Positions 62,943 through 64,000 of a stretch of DNA of 64,000 nucleotides are shown here, piece after piece. Made by a program: the position numbers and the translations under genes. Source of the stretch: Caulobacterales bacterium (GTDB taxonomy: Bacteria; Pseudomonadota; Alphaproteobacteria; Caulobacterales; Caulobacteraceae). The notes under the pieces were generated by a model. That model was not told where the DNA came from and did not search any database. It worked only from the letters and a program-made list of their open reading frames with translations. The DNA lies in contig JAEKKJ010000023.1 of NCBI GenBank assembly GCA_019510435.1, positions 30,988 to 94,987 on the forward strand. The letters run 5' to 3'. Every line of letters starts with the position of its first letter. Positions within the stretch are counted from its first letter, which is position 1.

Positions 62943-64000
62943 TCACGAACCGAGGCCGGCGCCACCGATCCGGCGGCCCCGCAGCCGCCAGCCGGCCAGG
63001 AACAGCCCGGCCAGCATCATCGCCCAGGTCCCGGGTTCCGGCACCGCCGGATTGTAGCCGATCGACTGCAGCATCAGGTCCTCGACCATCCCGCGGTGAA
63101 GCTTCACGCTGGGCAGGTTCGGACAGTTGAAGGCGTTCTGGATCGCGCCGAACGCGCCGCCGTAAAGGCCCGGATGGTCGGGGCATTCGGTGCTGAGCGC
63201 GAGATCGCCCGCGTCGCCATAGCCGGGATAGTTGTTGAAGTCCGCGAGATCGGTCTGGCCGCCGTCCAGCGAGAAATACCCGGGCGCAAAGGGGTCCTGC
63301 GACAGGGTCGGCACGCCGGGCGCGGCGTAGCGGAACCGGTCCAGGACGCCGAAGGCATGCAGGTAGAACGCGTCGAGCGCCGGGTCTCCCGTCGTGCCGC
63401 CGTTGCTCAGTGCATAGATGTTGTTGAGATTGGACCCGGCCCCGCCGATGCCCAGCACCTCATCGACCTCATGCCCGATGACGTTGCGCGCGGCGTAGAG
63501 CACGTTGGTCCCGTCGTAGGCCGGGGGATTGGGATCGAAGCTCAACATCGGCAGCTTAAGATCGATGACGCCGTCGATCCCGCCGAGCACATTCGGGCCC
63601 CCGCCCTGGAAGTCGCCGTTCAGGTCATAGGCGCCGGGGGCGGCAATTCCGAGCGCCCCCAGGTTCGCGGAGGTCACCAGCAGGACCGAGGACGGGTCGG
63701 CGGCGTTGCCGTATCCCAGGTACTGCAACGCTTCGGCCTGGGCGTGATTTTCCGGATGGGCGGCGGAATTGAAAGCGGAAAGGTAGTTATAGTCGCCGGC
63801 GTAGAGCGCGTAATAGGTCCCCCGGCTTCCACCGATGCCGATCTGCGAAATCAGGTTGCCGGTGAAGAGGATTGAGACCTCGCCTGGGTTGGAATAGAGC
63901 CGGCCGATATTGGCGGTGGTCTCCTGGATGACCGACTCGATCAGCGCAGCGTTCGACGCGCTCTGGAGATCCGCCGAGAAATAGTCGTGGATCACCAGGG
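62943..64000 (-). CDS. PEP-CTERM-tagged metalloprotease (5' end outside window)
   Basis: 352 residues of a protein whose start lies beyond 64000; the frame is open to the edge. It resembles the NF038122 metalloprotease family: LIESVIQETTANIGRLYSN, an HE-x-x-E segment NVIGHEVDEVLGIGG where a zinc site is expected, and GDLALSTECPDHPGLYGGAFG. The C terminus is a sorting tag: VPEPGTWAMMLAGLFLAGWRLRGRR (PEP motif, hydrophobic helix, Arg cluster; split here VPEPGTW and the rest), cleaved by an exosortase. It is probably secreted or surface-linked. Confidence 0.85.
   Translation of the reverse strand, partial: LVIHDYFSADLQSASNAALIESVIQETTANIGRLYSNPGEVSILFTGNLISQIGIGGSRGTYYALYAGDYNYLSAFNSAAHPENHAQAEALQYLGYGNAADPSSVLLVTSANLGALGIAAPGAYDLNGDFQGGGPNVLGGIDGVIDLKLPMLSFDPNPPAYDGTNVLYAARNVIGHEVDEVLGIGGAGSNLNNIYALSNGGTTGDPALDAFYLHAFGVLDRFRYAAPGVPTLSQDPFAPGYFSLDGGQTDLADFNNYPGYGDAGDLALSTECPDHPGLYGGAFGAIQNAFNCPNLPSVKLHRGMVEDLMLQSIGYNPAVPEPGTWAMMLAGLFLAGWRLRGRRIGGAGLGS

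Overview
This is a GC-rich chromosomal window from an alphaproteobacterium of the order Caulobacterales. The likely genus is Phenylobacterium or a close relative of Caulobacter; this rests on gene content and gene order, not on a phylogeny. The strongest markers are the clpP / cicA-like HAD / clpX locus with the HAD gene on the opposite strand, the lon-hup pair, a TonB-dependent receptor, and a PepA-LptF-LptG-LptD-SurA-PdxA-RsmA block.

Layout. 1-2.7 kb: a gene tail, tRNA-Leu(UAG), a GT4 glycosyltransferase, holC (DNA polymerase III chi) and a small hydrolase. 2.7-12.4 kb: pepA, then divergently the outer-membrane biogenesis operon lptF-lptG-lptD-surA-pdxA-rsmA, tightly packed with ATGA or GTGA overlaps. 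12.4-15.1 kb: DUF969-DUF979-DUF2891, a putative 5-oxoproline uptake cluster. 15-20 kb: minus-strand catabolic genes (a Baeyer-Villiger-type monooxygenase, aldo/keto reductase, esterase, YVTN propeller), then tRNA-Val. 20-25.4 kb: a peptide (POT) transporter, a GDT1-type Mn exporter under a yybP-ykoY riboswitch, hup and lon. 25.7-30.4 kb: methyltransferase, VOC protein, MFS pump, a tandem hairpin repeat and an unrecognised membrane protein. 30.5-33.4 kb: the clpX/cicA/clpP locus. 33.5-38.4 kb: a large RTX-tailed secreted nuclease and an M20 peptidase. 38.6-41 kb: a DsbA-like protein and a cobalt-type nitrile hydratase operon. 41-49 kb: small proteins, ndk, an ABC-F ATPase, a YbhN-like protein, a HAD hydrolase and the NAD(P)HX repair enzyme. 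49-57 kb: a ParDE-like pair, phosphoglycerate-mutase-like and thiolase-like genes, glnB-glnA, an M61 peptidase and an HSL-type esterase. 57-64 kb: a TonB receptor, parE and a PEP-CTERM metalloprotease cut by the window edge.

The most unusual observations are these. (1) clpX carries two internal deletions: one shifts the frame and the other removes Walker B. ndk lacks its start and first ~16 codons. These are either real losses or assembly damage. (2) The lptF/lptG junction holds a 17-bp tandem repeat that creates a cascade of three ATGA stop/start overlaps with two six-codon minicistrons. (3) Two unrelated REPIN-like elements (15.1 and 38.5 kb) each consist of two inverted arms, and each arm folds on its own with compensatory changes between arms. 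(4) Four 45-bp units, each a perfect or near-perfect 12-bp hairpin, lie at 28.5 kb. (5) The nitrile hydratase alpha subunit has a 12-histidine N-terminal extension. (6) A 26-codon open frame ending in APYYYD follows an esterase by 4 nt.
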